Assembly (NCBI RefSeq): GCF_000315425.1
Contig: NZ_JH992924.1
Span: forward strand, 1,070,971-1,134,970
DNA: 64,000 nt
Source of the DNA: Massilia timonae CCUG 45783
GTDB lineage: Bacteria > Pseudomonadota > Gammaproteobacteria > Burkholderiales > Burkholderiaceae_D
Direction of reading: 5' to 3'
Part shown: positions 16,292 to 24,566 of the stretch, piece after piece
Numbering within the stretch: the stretch's first letter is position 1
Layout: each line of letters starts with the position of its first letter
Position numbers and translations under genes: made by a program
The notes under the pieces: generated by a model
What the model saw: only the letters and a program-made list of their open reading frames with translations
Told to the model about the DNA's origin: nothing
Databases searched by the model: none

Positions 16292-17884
16292 ATGAAGATC
16301 ACAAGCCTGGCATTGGCCGCGGCTGGACTCGTCACGTGCATGCAATCCGCGTCCGCCGACGACTGGAACACGCCGCAGGAACCGTTCGCCTTGTCGAGCG
16401 ACAGCTATTACGTCGGCACGCGCGGCCTGAGTTCCGTGCTGATCACGTCGAAGGAGGGGCACATCCTGATCGATGGCGCCATCCCGGAGGCGGCGAGTCA
16501 GATCGCGGCCAATGTCCGCAAGCTCGGTTTCAAGGTCGAGGATATCCGCATCATCCTCAACTCGCACGAGCACTTCGACCACGCGGGCGGGATCGCCGAG
16601 CTGCAGCGACTGTCCGGCGCGCAGGTCAAGGCAACTGCCGCCGCGGCGCCGGTCCTGCGCACCGGCAAGGCCAGCCGCGGCGATCCGCAATATGCCGATC
16701 TGCCGGAGATGGCGCCGGTGGCCAGGGTCGGCATCGTGCGCGACGGCGAGACGGTCAAGGTCGGCCCGCTGGCCGTCACCCTGCATGCGACGCCCGGCCA
16801 CACCCAGGGCGGCTCGACCTGGACCTGGACCTCGGGCGATGGCGGCAAGCGGGTGAACATGGTGTACGCCGACAGCCTGAATGCCATCGGCGCCGGGGCG
16901 TTCCGCTACAGCGGCGACCCGGCCTACCCGAACGCGCGCGGCGACATCGAGCGCTCGATCGCGAAGGTCGCGGCGCTGCCGTGCGACGTGCTGGTGTCAA
17001 GCCACCCGGAAGGCAGCGGCTTGTGGCAGCGCCACGCGCAGCGCGCCCTGCTGGGCAACGCGGCCTTCGTCGACAAGGGCGCCTGCCGCGCCTATGCCGA
17101 CAAGGGCCGAGCGCGGCTGCAAAAGACGCTGGCAGAGGAAGCCGGGATGCCGGCCATCGTCTGGCGTGACGATGCGAAGATCGCCGAGATGTTCGACCAG
17201 GCGGGCGTAACCGGCACCTTCGTCGTGCACGACGTCGCCACTGGCGAATACGTGGGCCACGACCGCCAGCGCGCCGCCATCCGCTACGTCCCGGCGTCGA
17301 CCTACAAGATTCCCAATTCGCTGATCGGCCTGGCCACCGGCGCCGTCTCCAGCGTCGACGAAGTGCTGCCGTACGGCGGCGGGCCGACCTATCTGCCGCA
17401 ATGGGCCAGGGACATGCCGCTGCGCGAGGCGATCAGGATATCGAACGTCCCGGTGTACAAGGAGCTGGCGCGCCGCATCGGCATGCCGCGCATGCGCGAA
17501 GGCCTGCGCCGGCTCGATTACGGCAATATGGATGCCGGGTCCGTCATCGATGCCTTCTGGCTGGATGGTCCGTTGAAGATCAGCGCGCTCGAACAGACCC
17601 GCTTTCTGGGCCGGCTGGCGCAGGGCAAGCTGCCGTTCCCGAAAGCCGCGATGGCGGCGGTGCGCGAGATCGTGCGCCAGGACGATCACGCCAATCTCTA
17701 CGCCAAGACCGGCTGGTACATGCCGGACGACCGCAAGAACCAGATCGGCTGGTGGGTCGGCTGGGTCGAGAAGGACGGCAAGGTGTATGCGTTCGCGCTG
17801 AACGTCGACATCACTGACGACACCGTCGCCGCCAAGCGGGTGCCGCTGGGGAAGGCTGCCCTGCAGGCGCTCGGCTTGTTGTAG
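16292..17884 (+). CDS. Fusion beta-lactamase: subclass B3 metallo-beta-lactamase + class D (OXA) serine beta-lactamase
   Basis: One 530-residue secreted protein with two complete beta-lactamase domains. Residues 1-22 are a Sec signal. The B3 domain (about 23-285) keeps every expected zinc ligand: His92, His94, Asp96 and His97 in SHEHFDHAGG, His170 in TPGHTQGG and His238 in SSHPEG, followed by the B3-like tail DKGACRAYAD. The class D domain (about 290-530) has S-T-Y-K at 336-339, S-N-V at 384-386, Y-G-N at 410-412, Trp423 in AFWLDG and K-T-G at 472-474, then IGWWVGWVEKDGKVYAFALN. The two join with almost no linker. It should hydrolyse beta-lactams in the periplasm by both zinc and serine chemistry. 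Last gene of the BlaI/BlaR operon; GAGGA lies before the ATG. No frameshift is seen. Confidence 0.93.
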   Translation: MKITSLALAAAGLVTCMQSASADDWNTPQEPFALSSDSYYVGTRGLSSVLITSKEGHILIDGAIPEAASQIAANVRKLGFKVEDIRIILNSHEHFDHAGGIAELQRLSGAQVKATAAAAPVLRTGKASRGDPQYADLPEMAPVARVGIVRDGETVKVGPLAVTLHATPGHTQGGSTWTWTSGDGGKRVNMVYADSLNAIGAGAFRYSGDPAYPNARGDIERSIAKVAALPCDVLVSSHPEGSGLWQRHAQRALLGNAAFVDKGACRAYADKGRARLQKTLAEEAGMPAIVWRDDAKIAEMFDQAGVTGTFVVHDVATGEYVGHDRQRAAIRYVPASTYKIPNSLIGLATGAVSSVDEVLPYGGGPTYLPQWARDMPLREAIRISNVPVYKELARRIGMPRMREGLRRLDYGNMDAGSVIDAFWLDGPLKISALEQTRFLGRLAQGKLPFPKAAMAAVREIVRQDDHANLYAKTGWYMPDDRKNQIGWWVGWVEKDGKVYAFALNVDITDDTVAAKRVPLGKAALQALGLL

Positions 17885-17888
17885 CCGC

Positions 17889-19331
17889 TTACTTGAGGTT
17901 CGCCAGGGCGATCACCGACACCGGCTTGACCGGCGCGCGCGCCGTGTAGTGGCCGAGGCGTTCGACCGGCTTGCCGGTCGCCTCGCTGAGCAGTTGTGCG
18001 GTCGTGTGCTGGCAGTAGCGGCCCTGGCACATGCCCATACCGGTGCGGCAGGCCAGCTTGACGCTGTTGACGTCGCTCACGTGCGGGTTCGCGCGCAGGA
18101 AGCCGCGCACCTCGTCCGCGCCGACTTCCTCGCAGCGGCAGACCAGGGTGTCGCCGCTGGCCAGCCGCGCCAGCGCCGCCAGGTCCGGCGCGAAGAAATC
18201 GAGGACGACGTCGCTGAAGCGATGCGCCTTGCGAATCGCGCGCCGCACGCCGTCGAGCTCAGCGTCCGCCGGACGTTGCGCGGGCGCCGCCAGCGCGCGC
18301 GCAACGTCCAGCGCCGCCAGCCGGCCTTCGAGGTGGGCCAGTTCGGCTCCGCCGACGCCTCCTGGTTCGCCCGCGACCCAGATCCCGTCCACGCTGCTGC
18401 GCATGGTGGCGTCGCGCCGCACGATCCACCCGCCTTCGCGTGGCCCGTAGTCGACGGCGCAGCCGGCTTGGCGCGCCAGCTCGGTCGAGGCCAGCAAGCC
18501 ATAGCCGACGACCAGCGTATCGGCCTCCAGGCGGCGCTCGGTGCCGGGCAGCGGCTGCCAGCTGCGGTCGACGTCCTGCATGGTCACCGCCTCGACCGCC
18601 TCGCCGCCGGATGCGGCCTTGATCATGCTGCCAAAGCGCAGCGGCACGCGGTGGCGCTTGAGGTTCCACACGGCGCGCGTGGCCTGCAGCATCAGGCCGA
18701 GGTGGCCAGGCAGGGCGCGCCAGCCGCGCAGCAGCTCGCCCAGGCCGGGACGCGGGCGGGCGATCGCGACTTCGAGCACGGTGGCGCCCGACTTGAGCAG
18801 CAGGTCGGCCACCAGCAGCAGCAGGGGATGCGAACCGGCCAGCACGAAGCGCTTGCCCGGACGCAGGAACTGGCTCTTGAGCAGGGTCTGTACGCCGCCG
18901 GCGCTCATCACGCCGGGCAGCGTCCAACCGGGGAAGGCCACCGGCAAGTCGTAGGCGCCGGTGGCGATGAGCAGCGCGCGGCCGTCGAGCATCGCGCCGG
19001 CGTCGCCGCTGCCGATGCCGACGCGCAAGCGCGCCTGCTGCGGCTCACGGAACACGCCCCAGGCGGTGGCGCCGTAGTGCCAGGCGATGCGGGTATCGGC
19101 GCGCGCGCGCCGCAGCAGTTCGGCGCCGAAGGGGTAGGCCGGCGCGGGACCGCCGTCCGGCAGCTGGAAGCGGTCCGGCGGCTGGCGGAAGATCTGGCCG
19201 CCCGGCGCGTGCTGCTCGTCGATCACGGCCACCTTCAGGCCGCGCCCGGCTGCCTCCAGCGCCGCCGACAGGCCGGCCGGGCCGGCGCCGACCACGAGCA
19301 AGTCGTAATTCTGATTGTTTTCGATATTCAT
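17889..19331 (-). CDS. FAD/[2Fe-2S] dehydrogenase alpha subunit (HcnB / D-hydroxyproline dehydrogenase type)
   Basis: A 480-residue flavoprotein. The N-terminus VVGAGPAGLSAALEAAGRG is a dinucleotide-binding fold, and a second one appears mid-protein (RFVLAGSHPLLLLVADLLL). The C-terminal region is a BFD-like [2Fe-2S] domain with cysteines at 398 and 400 (CRCEE) and 428, 435 and 440 (CRTGMGMCQGRYC). This is the large subunit of three-component amino-acid dehydrogenases such as hydrogen cyanide synthase and the P. aeruginosa-type D-hydroxyproline dehydrogenase. Electrons from substrate oxidation in the beta subunit pass through it. It starts 1 bp after the small Fe-S subunit ends, and is the last gene of the leftward operon. 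Cytoplasmic, possibly at the inner face of the membrane. Confidence 0.85.
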   Translation of the reverse strand: MNIENNQNYDLLVVGAGPAGLSAALEAAGRGLKVAVIDEQHAPGGQIFRQPPDRFQLPDGGPAPAYPFGAELLRRARADTRIAWHYGATAWGVFREPQQARLRVGIGSGDAGAMLDGRALLIATGAYDLPVAFPGWTLPGVMSAGGVQTLLKSQFLRPGKRFVLAGSHPLLLLVADLLLKSGATVLEVAIARPRPGLGELLRGWRALPGHLGLMLQATRAVWNLKRHRVPLRFGSMIKAASGGEAVEAVTMQDVDRSWQPLPGTERRLEADTLVVGYGLLASTELARQAGCAVDYGPREGGWIVRRDATMRSSVDGIWVAGEPGGVGGAELAHLEGRLAALDVARALAAPAQRPADAELDGVRRAIRKAHRFSDVVLDFFAPDLAALARLASGDTLVCRCEEVGADEVRGFLRANPHVSDVNSVKLACRTGMGMCQGRYCQHTTAQLLSEATGKPVERLGHYTARAPVKPVSVIALANLK

Positions 19332-19332
19332 G

Positions 19333-19623
19333 TCATGTGCTCTCGATCCGCATGCCGGCCGCGACCAGGGTCATGCAGGCGCGCGTCCCGGGACGGCCGT
19401 CGACCGTCACCACGCACTCGAAACACACGCCCATATTGCACACGGGCGCCCGCGGCGCGCCGCGCGCGGTGGTGCGAAAGCGCACGCCGCCGGCCGCCAT
19501 CAGGGCGGTGGCGACGGTCTCGCCCGGATGGGCGGCGGTCGGGACGCCGTCGACGAAGATGGTGACTGGCGCCGGGCGCAAGGCCTCGCCGCGTTCTGGC
19601 TGGATGCGAATGGAATTAAACAA
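19333..19623 (-). CDS. Small [2Fe-2S] subunit (HcnA / D-hydroxyproline dehydrogenase gamma type)
   Basis: A 96-residue ferredoxin-like protein. VTIFVDGVPTAAHPGETVA starts the plant-type [2Fe-2S] fold, and the ligand cysteines are in CNMGVCFEC plus RACM. This is the small electron-transfer subunit of the three-component dehydrogenase. Its start lies inside the 3' end of the beta-subunit gene (8-bp overlap) and its stop is 1 bp before the alpha-subunit ATG, so all three are made together. In HcnABC the same three-subunit architecture oxidises glycine; here the neighbouring DapA-like enzyme points to a proline-type substrate instead. Confidence 0.87.
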   Translation of the reverse strand: MFNSIRIQPERGEALRPAPVTIFVDGVPTAAHPGETVATALMAAGGVRFRTTARGAPRAPVCNMGVCFECVVTVDGRPGTRACMTLVAAGMRIEST

Positions 19624-20827
19624 AGGTCAGGCTCGCGAATCGGTTGGGGTCGTAACGGCCGACGTCGAAGGCGGGCGGCTTGCCGAGCACCTTGTCGGCC
19701 AGCACGCGGGCGTAGGTGGGGCCGAGGGTGAACGCCGAGCCGCCGGTGGCGATGAAAGCGCCGGGCGCGCGCGGCACTTCGCCGATCAGGGGCAGCTGGT
19801 CGGCGACCAGGGCCGTCATCCCGGTCCAGACCCGCAGCACCGGCAGGTGGGCGACGCCGGGCACCACGGCGGCGGCGGCGGCCATATTGCCGGCCAGCGA
19901 AGACAGCAGCAGGTCGGGCTTGCGTTCCAGGTCGACCAGGCCATGCTCCTGGTGCAGGCGCGCCGGCCAGCCGCCGCCGATCAGGACGTTGCCTTCGCGG
20001 GTCTGCTTCATCGACAGGCGCCGTCCGGCATGCTGCACCAGGTGCGACACGAGCGGCGCGCTGCGCGCGGTGGCCGTCATCGTCAACCCGACCGGGCTCA
20101 CCGGCAGCACGCTGCCGGCCATCTGCGCGACTCGGCCCGACCAGGCGCCGGCCGCGATCACGATGGTGGAGGCGCGAACGCTGGCGCCGTCGCCCAGGGT
20201 GGCGTTCCAGCCGTGGGCGGCCTTCGCGAGCGCAGCCACGCCGCAGGCGGTGCGCAATTCGGCGCCGAGCCGCGCGGCGGCATTGGCATAGGCCAGGCTG
20301 CAGTGGCGCGGGTCGGCCTTGCCTTCGGTGGGGCAGAAGGCCGCGGCCAGGATCGACGGCCCGAGATACGGCGCGCGGCGCCTCACCTCGGCACCGTCGA
20401 GCAGCTCGGTCACCAGGCCGCTCGACTGCTCGAGTGCGACCTTGCGGCCGAGGCGCTCGACCTGTTCGGCGGTCTCGGCCACCATGAACCCGCCATGCTG
20501 GACCACGCCCAGCGGGCTGCCCAGCTCCTGCTCGAGGCCGGCCCAGGCCTGCTGTGCGTGCAGGTGCAGCGGCATCGCCTCGGCCGCCTTGCGCGCCGCT
20601 TCCAGGCCGTTCTCGATCATCCGGTATTCGAGCTGGAAGTGCAGGCTGCCCGCGTTCTGGCCGGAGGCCTGGCGGTTGATCTGGCCCTTCTCGGCCAGCA
20701 GCACCCGGCTGCCGGCCTGCGCCAGGTAATAGGCCACGGCGCTGCCCAGCAGGCCGCCGCCGATCACCAGGGTGTCGACGACGCTCGCGGATGGGCGGCT
20801 GCTCATGGGGACGTGCGGCCGGTTCAC
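19616..20827 (-). CDS. FAD-dependent amino-acid oxidoreductase, DAO family (dehydrogenase beta subunit)
   Basis: A 403-residue D-amino-acid-oxidase-fold flavoprotein. TLVIGGGLLGSAVAYYLAQ is the FAD-binding motif, and the C-terminal VLRVWTGMTALVADQLPLIGEV followed by ATGGSAFTLGPTYARVLAD is the second FAD contact typical of DadA, sarcosine oxidase beta and HcnC. It would oxidise a secondary or D-amino acid to its imine, passing electrons to the Fe-S subunits. The GTG at 20827 overlaps the TGA of the DapA-like gene (GTGA), which suggests coupling; an in-frame ATG at 20806 is an alternative. No good Shine-Dalgarno precedes either. Subunit composition matches D-hydroxyproline dehydrogenase, but the substrate is inferred. 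Confidence 0.85.
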   Translation of the reverse strand: MNRPHVPMSSRPSASVVDTLVIGGGLLGSAVAYYLAQAGSRVLLAEKGQINRQASGQNAGSLHFQLEYRMIENGLEAARKAAEAMPLHLHAQQAWAGLEQELGSPLGVVQHGGFMVAETAEQVERLGRKVALEQSSGLVTELLDGAEVRRRAPYLGPSILAAAFCPTEGKADPRHCSLAYANAAARLGAELRTACGVAALAKAAHGWNATLGDGASVRASTIVIAAGAWSGRVAQMAGSVLPVSPVGLTMTATARSAPLVSHLVQHAGRRLSMKQTREGNVLIGGGWPARLHQEHGLVDLERKPDLLLSSLAGNMAAAAAVVPGVAHLPVLRVWTGMTALVADQLPLIGEVPRAPGAFIATGGSAFTLGPTYARVLADKVLGKPPAFDVGRYDPNRFASLTFV

Positions 20828-21753
20828 GCGGCGCCGGTTTCGAGCCCCAGGCTTTCGAGCGTGGCGCGCACCCGTTCCACCTCTTGCGGGGTCAGGTCCA
20901 GCAGCGGGCGGCGCACGTAGCCGGCCGGCACGCCGCGCAGGCGCAGGGCGGTCTTGAGGATCGCCTGGGCGCTGCCGAAGTTGCCGGCAAAGTCCTTGTT
21001 GAACCAGGCTTTCATGATGACCCGGTCGCGCGCACCGAGGGCCACCGCGCCGTCCCTATCGCCCTTGTCGATCAGGCGCCAGAAATCGGGGTGGTCGGCG
21101 CCGAGCACGCCGCCGGCGCCCATCAGGCCGTCGCCGCGGCCGATCGAGACCAGGTCGGCGCCCAGTTCCGAGGTCGGCACGTTGAAGTAGCGCACCTTCT
21201 CGCCCAGCGCATACAGGCCTTCCAGGAAGCCGGCGAAGTTCGGGGTCGAGTTCTTGATCGCGACCACGTGGTCGATGTCGCTGATCTCGTCCAGCAGCTC
21301 GGTGTCCATATCGACCACGCAGCCGCGCGGCCAGTTGTAGACGCAGATCGGGATGTCGGTGGCGTCCGAGACGTCCTGGTAGAACTGGACAAGTTCGCGC
21401 CGGCTCGGGACCATGTACGGGGGAGGGGTCAGCAGGATGCCGTCCAGGCCGGCCCTCTCGGCGGCGCGCGCATGGCGGATCGCTTCCTCGGCGGTATAGG
21501 CATTGCAGCCGCCCAGCACGGTGATGCGGCGGTCGATGGCGCGCGCGCTTTCGGCGAACAACTGGGCGCGCTCGGCCTCGCTCATGCTGAACCACTCGCC
21601 CGAGGTGCCGGCCAGGACCACGCCGTGCATGCGCTGCTCGACGTACCACTCGAGTTGCGCGGCCAGGTCGTCCCACGCCATCGCGCCGTCGCGGGTGAAG
21701 GGGGTGGTGATGGCCGGGATGTAGCCGGTCCAGTTGATGTCGTTGCGGTTCAT
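20824..21753 (-). CDS. DapA/NAL-family lyase or deaminase (hydroxyproline pathway candidate)
   Basis: A 309-residue member of the dihydrodipicolinate synthase / N-acetylneuraminate lyase family. It contains the phosphate/carboxylate loop AGTSGEW, Tyr139 in CVYNWP and the Schiff-base lysine Lys167 in VVAIKNST. In hydroxyproline catabolism a family member deaminates delta1-pyrroline-4-hydroxy-2-carboxylate to 2-oxoglutarate semialdehyde; the adjacent D-hydroxyproline-dehydrogenase-like subunits make that role likely. True dihydrodipicolinate synthase is improbable, since the position between an XRE-cupin regulator and a flavin dehydrogenase is catabolic. Start ATG at 21753; longer in-frame readings overlap the regulator gene and are rejected. 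Cytoplasmic. Confidence 0.83.
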   Translation of the reverse strand: MNRNDINWTGYIPAITTPFTRDGAMAWDDLAAQLEWYVEQRMHGVVLAGTSGEWFSMSEAERAQLFAESARAIDRRITVLGGCNAYTAEEAIRHARAAERAGLDGILLTPPPYMVPSRRELVQFYQDVSDATDIPICVYNWPRGCVVDMDTELLDEISDIDHVVAIKNSTPNFAGFLEGLYALGEKVRYFNVPTSELGADLVSIGRGDGLMGAGGVLGADHPDFWRLIDKGDRDGAVALGARDRVIMKAWFNKDFAGNFGSAQAILKTALRLRGVPAGYVRRPLLDLTPQEVERVRATLESLGLETGAA

Positions 21754-21845
21754 GGTGGTCCCATTCCATTCAAAAAAAGGGCGAGCGCGGGCCGCCGGCC
21801 GCGCGCGGCGCAGCCAGGTCGGCAGGTGCGAAAACGATGTGCGGG

Positions 21846-22382
21846 TCAGGGCACGGGCGGTGTGATCGACACGATCACTTCGGCATCCTTGTCCCCGTTG
21901 TTGCGGTAGCGGTGCGACTGCTGGGCGTCGAAGGTGATGCTCTCGCCGGCCGCCACGGTGTGGACGGTGCCCGCGATCTCGGCGGTCAGGATGCCTGTGA
22001 TCACGTACACGCACTCCAGCGAAGGATGGCGCAGGCCGTCCTCGGCCGAGAACTGGCCGGGCGCGAACACGGCGCGCAACACCTCCATCTGGCCATTGCC
22101 GCGGGTCAGGCGTTCGTAGCTGACGCCGCCCTTCGGACCCATCAGGGTGGTGCGTTCGCCAGGGCGGCTGTGCCAGACCGCCGGCGCGCCGGGATCGGCG
22201 AACAGGGCCGACATCGATTCGCCGAACACCGCGCTCAGGCTGCGCAGGGTGGTCAGGCTGGGCTCGGTCACTTCGCGCTCGACCTGGCTCAGCAGGGTCG
22301 GCGAGACGCCCGCGATCTCGGCCAGCCCGCGCAGGGACAGGCCGCGCGCCACGCGCAGGTCATGCAGACGTTTACCAATCAC
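21846..22382 (-). CDS. XRE-cupin transcriptional regulator of the catabolic cluster
   Basis: A 178-residue protein with an N-terminal lambda-Cro-type HTH (LHDLRVARGLSLRGLAEIAG then LLSQVER, residues 6-40) and a C-terminal cupin (HPSLECVYVITGILTAEIAG, then GESITFDAQQSHRYRN). This two-domain design is common in repressors of amino-acid and polyamine catabolism whose cupin senses the substrate. It starts with GTG at 22382, preceded by GAGGAG. It is the first gene of the leftward operon and diverges from the transporter genes, so it is placed to control both. The inverted repeat at 22608-22628 is a candidate operator. Confidence 0.88.
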   Translation of the reverse strand: MIGKRLHDLRVARGLSLRGLAEIAGVSPTLLSQVEREVTEPSLTTLRSLSAVFGESMSALFADPGAPAVWHSRPGERTTLMGPKGGVSYERLTRGNGQMEVLRAVFAPGQFSAEDGLRHPSLECVYVITGILTAEIAGTVHTVAAGESITFDAQQSHRYRNNGDKDAEVIVSITPPVP

Positions 22383-22607
22383 AGGAACTCCTCATCGTGT
22401 ACATCCGGGGCGCATGCACCATGGCGCGCACCAATCCGGGGCATTCGTGCATTATTACTTCACGCTTTTTGATTATTTCACCTGATGTGAACCTTGTCAA
22501 TTATTTGCTGTTCGCCATAGATTTGTGGCGTTTACCTCGTTTTGAGACGGAATATGACAATCCTGTTCAAAAATATTGACTTCGCACATTTCTTAAAATA
22601 AGTTTCG

Positions 22608-22628
22608 TTGTGCAGTTTGGCTGCACAA
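22608..22628. promoter_or_regulatory. Inverted repeat in the divergent promoter region
   Basis: TTGTGCAG (22608-22615) and CTGCACAA (22621-22628) form a perfect 8-bp dyad with a 5-bp spacer, 29 bp before the DUF3311 start. It lies in an AT-rich intergenic stretch between the XRE-cupin regulator and the transporter genes. A weak -35 (TTGACT, 22576-22581) lies 17 bp before TAAGTT (22599-22604), so the dyad would overlap the transcription start. Likely operator, with the adjacent regulator as first candidate. Confidence 0.6.
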
Positions 22629-22657
22629 ACATCTCATCGTATTGAAAAGGTCCCGTC

Positions 22658-22963
22658 ATGAAGTCCGATTCGCATACCGCCGCACCCACTCGGGTGATCC
22701 GCCGAGGCCACCTGTGGCTGCTGACCTTGCCCTTCGTCTGGCAGCTCGGCATGGCGCCTTTCGTCAACGATGTGAGCTACAAGCCATTCGGCCTGCCGTT
22801 CCCTATGGCCTGGCAGATGGCCGGCGTGATCCTGTCCGCCGTGCTGTTCGCGCTGGTATTCGAGCTCGACCGCCGCGCCGGCGTGCAGGACGAAGAAGAG
22901 GCCTTCATGGCCGCCATCGCCGCCAGCGAGGGCGCGCCGGCGCAGCTGAAGGGGCACGCATGA
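22658..22963 (+). CDS. DUF3311 small membrane protein (symporter partner)
   Basis: A 101-residue protein with two hydrophobic segments, HLWLLTLPFVWQLGMAPFV and MAGVILSAVLFALVF, followed by an acidic cytoplasmic tail. Small DUF3311 proteins are encoded directly before sodium:solute symporters and are thought to be accessory subunits, as YhdT is for PanF. The stop overlaps the symporter ATG (ATGA at 22960), supporting a stoichiometric pair. Inner membrane. Controlled from the divergent promoter shared with the regulator. Confidence 0.85.
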   Translation: MKSDSHTAAPTRVIRRGHLWLLTLPFVWQLGMAPFVNDVSYKPFGLPFPMAWQMAGVILSAVLFALVFELDRRAGVQDEEEAFMAAIAASEGAPAQLKGHA

Positions 22964-24471
22964 AACTGACCATCGTACTCCTGCTGCTGCTGGCGACCGT
23001 GGTCGGCGCCATCGGCTTCGGCCGCGCCAGGACCCGCAACAAGACCGTCGCCGACTGGGCGCTGGGCGGCCGTGGAATGGGCACGCTGCTGTTCTGGTTC
23101 ATGAATGCCGGCGAGATCTACACGACCTTCGCCGTGTTCGGCATCGCCGGCTATGCCTGGGCGCTGGGCGCGCCGGCCTACCTGGCCTTCTGTTCGGTGT
23201 CGCTGTCCTACGCCATCGGCTACCTGGTGATGCCGAAGATCTGGCGCGCCGGGCGTAGCGCCGGCCTGGTGACCCAGGCCGACTTCTTCGCCGCGCGCTA
23301 CGAGGCGCCGTGGCTGGGCGTGGTCACCGGCGTCGTCGGCATCGGCGCCCTGATCGTCTACGTGCAGATCCAGCTGGTGAGCCTCGGCCTGGTGGTCGCG
23401 CTCACCTTCGGCGACGCCGTCTCGCCGCTGGTCTCCCACTTGCTGGCCGGGCTGGTGATGGTGACCTTCGTGCTGTTCGCCGGCCTGCGCTCGGCAGCCT
23501 ACGCGGCGGCGATCAAGGACATCCTGATGGTGGTGCTGGTCGTGATCCTGGCCTGGACCCTGGCCGACAAAGTCGGCGCCAGTTCGCTGCTCGACGTGTT
23601 CACCCTGGCCGAGCAGAGCTATCCGGGCATCACCAAGCTGCCCGGCATCGACCCCAACGCGACCACCACCGGCATCTGGTTGATCACGTCGGCCCTGAAC
23701 ATCGCGCTCGGCAACTGGGTGTTCCCGCACCTGTTCCAGATCTCGTATTCGGCCCACAGCCCGACCGCGATCCGCCGCAACGCCATCTGGCAACCGATCT
23801 ATTCGCTGGCTTTCTTCTTCATCATCGTGCTCGGCATGGGTGCGCTGGTGGCGGGCACCCAGCCGCCCGGCGGCAACATGAACGCGGCCCTGCTGCAGTT
23901 CGTGTCGAACCAGTACCCGGAGTGGGTGATCGGCCTGCTGGCCGGCACCGGCTTCCTGCTGGCGCTGGCGCCAGGGTCGGTGCTGCTGCTCACCGCCGCC
24001 TCGATCTTCACCCGCAACGTGGTCACGCCGCTGGCGCCGCACCTGGGCGAACGCAAGGCGCTGCTGCTCTCGCGCATCTCGGTAGTCGGCTTCGCGCTGG
24101 TCGCGGTCGCGGTCTCGCTGCTGCAAAAGGGTTCGCTGATGTCGATCCTGCTCAACGCCTATTCGGCCATCGGCATGCTGGCCCCGGGCGTGTTCCTGGC
24201 CTTCCTGTGGCGCCGCGCCACCGCCGTCGGCGTCATCTGCGGCGTGGTCGCCGGCTTCACCGCGCTGGTCGCGCCATTCGCCAAGGGCTACTGGGCGGCG
24301 ACCCTGCCGGGCTGGGAACCGGGCCTGCTGGCGATGGCCATCAATGCCGCCGTGATGGTCGCGGTCAGCCTGGTGACCAGGGCGCCGGGCAGCGCCGGCC
24401 TGGCCCTCGGGCCCGGCCAGCCGGCGGCGCCCGCGTCCACCCCGTCGGCGGCCAGGCCGGTCACCGCCTGA
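22960..24471 (+). CDS. Sodium:solute symporter (SSS family)
   Basis: A 503-residue transporter with about 13 hydrophobic segments. Family features include the N-terminal AIGFGRARTRNKTVADWALGG, then GLVTQADFFAARY and FAGLRSAAYAAAIKDILMV, the last typical of the sodium-binding TM region of PanF/PutP-like carriers. Given its neighbours it probably imports the amino acid oxidised by the divergent dehydrogenase; hydroxyproline or proline-type substrates are the leading guess. The start at 22960 overlaps the DUF3311 stop. The C-terminal 25 residues are Pro/Ala-rich and probably cytoplasmic. The gap of 95 bp to the next gene shows no clear terminator. Confidence 0.87.
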   Translation: MKLTIVLLLLLATVVGAIGFGRARTRNKTVADWALGGRGMGTLLFWFMNAGEIYTTFAVFGIAGYAWALGAPAYLAFCSVSLSYAIGYLVMPKIWRAGRSAGLVTQADFFAARYEAPWLGVVTGVVGIGALIVYVQIQLVSLGLVVALTFGDAVSPLVSHLLAGLVMVTFVLFAGLRSAAYAAAIKDILMVVLVVILAWTLADKVGASSLLDVFTLAEQSYPGITKLPGIDPNATTTGIWLITSALNIALGNWVFPHLFQISYSAHSPTAIRRNAIWQPIYSLAFFFIIVLGMGALVAGTQPPGGNMNAALLQFVSNQYPEWVIGLLAGTGFLLALAPGSVLLLTAASIFTRNVVTPLAPHLGERKALLLSRISVVGFALVAVAVSLLQKGSLMSILLNAYSAIGMLAPGVFLAFLWRRATAVGVICGVVAGFTALVAPFAKGYWAATLPGWEPGLLAMAINAAVMVAVSLVTRAPGSAGLALGPGQPAAPASTPSAARPVTA

Positions 24472-24566
24472 ACCTGCGAGGCGGCGCCGGGTGCGCCGCC
24501 TCGACCCCGCTCCTTCAATCCACCGTTGTTCACGCATGACGCCCGCGCGTCAGGAAAGGTCACGCC

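Noticed and set aside
20824..21753. True dihydrodipicolinate synthase (dapA) for lysine synthesis
   Set aside because: The operon with an XRE-cupin regulator and an amino-acid dehydrogenase is catabolic, so a biosynthetic role is improbable.
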